From contig JAAYXX010000197.1 of NCBI GenBank assembly GCA_012515695.1, positions 1 through 14,525 on the forward strand: a stretch of DNA of 14,525 nucleotides. The letters run 5' to 3'. Numbering within the stretch: position 1 is the stretch's first letter; each line of letters opens with the position of its first letter. The translations under genes and the position numbers were made by a program. Origin of the DNA: Chloroflexota bacterium. GTDB taxonomy: Bacteria; Chloroflexota; Anaerolineae; UBA1429. Below are positions 14,274 through 14,525 of this stretch, one piece after another. Under the pieces are notes generated by a model. It was not told the DNA's origin and made no database searches. It was given only the letters and a program-made list of their open reading frames with translations.

Positions 14274-14302
14274 GCCGCCCTCGCCCCCTGGGCGAGGGCG
14301 GC
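14274..14302 (+). terminator. hairpin after trmD (possible terminator)
   Basis: A perfect 13-bp stem, GCCGCCCTCGCCC with its complement (14274-14286 and 14290-14302), has a 3-base loop and is followed by TTTC. It lies 81 bases after trmD and within a repeat-rich segment, so it may be part of a mobile palindrome that serves as a terminator. Confidence 0.5.
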
Positions 14303-14346
14303 TTTCAGCCGAGCGGCTGGGTACAGCCGGGGGTGAGGCTTCCCCC

Positions 14347-14375
14347 ATTGGACCGCCGCCATCCTGGGCCAATGG
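14347..14375. repeat. truncated copy 3 of the inverted-repeat element
   Basis: ATTGGACCGCCGCCATCCT (14347-14365) is identical to the left arm of copy 1 (7576-7594). The rest of the element is missing; GGGCCAATGG follows, so CCATTGG (14345-14351) still pairs with CCAATGG (14369-14375). It looks like a copy deleted in its centre. Confidence 0.65.
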
Positions 14376-14440
14376 CACTAACTTTTGGTTGTCACGGGCG
14401 AAAAGCGAGGTAAATGCCGAGTCCCCTCGCCAGTGGATCA

Positions 14441-14525
14441 CCCTCATCCGCCCCTCCGGGGCACCGGCATGTATGCCGCTTTCTCCCAGGGGGAGAAGGC
14501 GTTTGGCTCGGCATGTATGCCGCCC
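14441..14525 (+). repeat. CCCTCATCCG intergenic repeat, copy 2, with CGGCATGTATGCCG palindromes
   Basis: The repeat CCCTCATCCGCCCC... (14441-14469) is followed by the palindrome CGGCATGTATGCCG (14465-14478), the hairpin TTCTCCC-AGG-GGGAGAA (14481-14497) and the same palindrome again (14509-14522). A third palindrome, CGGCATACATGCCG, lies at 14264-14277. The repeat is cut off by the window edge. From 14193 to the end I see only such repeats and no supported gene. Confidence 0.65.

Noticed and set aside
13389..14447. 352-codon minus-strand frame over trmD
   Set aside because: trmD is unmistakable on the plus strand; the antisense frame has no recognisable motif.

Overview
This GC-rich window (composition judged by eye) carries ordinary, densely packed bacterial genes with sigma70-type promoters and Shine-Dalgarno sites. 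My best guess for the source is a member of the Chloroflexota (Anaerolineae-like). The hints are a CYTH-CHAD protein, a LytM protein with a Pro/Thr linker, a zinc-ribbon/coiled-coil protein, a pair of thymidylate-kinase-like proteins and families of extragenic palindromes. This is inference from gene style, not from a marker gene. The only near-universal gene present is trmD, at the right end.

Layout. 1-54: possible tail of an upstream gene. 72-1079 (+): an alpha/alpha-toroid protein of unknown function. 1149-2711 (-): 4-alpha-glucanotransferase malQ, sharing a bidirectional hairpin terminator with the toroid gene. 2916-4193 (+): an MFS transporter, divergent from malQ, with face-to-face promoters in the 204-base gap. 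4242-5237 (+): a CDF metal transporter whose N/D-D/D metal site suggests Mn2+; its 5' end overlaps a promoter and a terminator-like hairpin. 5352-6704 (+): a PHP-domain protein with an unusual second motif. 6935-7471 (+): a coiled-coil protein with two C-terminal zinc ribbons. 7697-8185 (-): a NUDIX hydrolase, bracketed by two clusters of extragenic repeats. 8657-10146 (+): two overlapping thymidylate-kinase-like genes, the second with Arg in place of the P-loop Lys. 10259-11860 (-): a CYTH-CHAD protein, convergent with the kinase pair and sharing a hairpin terminator with it. 12229-13308 (-): a membrane-anchored M23/LytM peptidase, divergent from trmD (13422-14192, +). 14193-14525: only repeats and hairpins.

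Working together. Most genes appear to be individually transcribed; the clear exception is the kinase pair, with its 4-base ATGA overlap and strong upstream promoter. MalQ and the MFS carrier may be linked through carbohydrate use, but only their adjacency says so. The kinase-like pair, the CYTH-CHAD protein and the NUDIX protein all belong to folds that handle phosphoanhydrides or polyphosphate. That neighbourhood is the most plausible place for undescribed biology, together with the composite repeat elements flanking the NUDIX gene. I saw no CRISPR array, phage genes, transposase, functional tRNA or rRNA.
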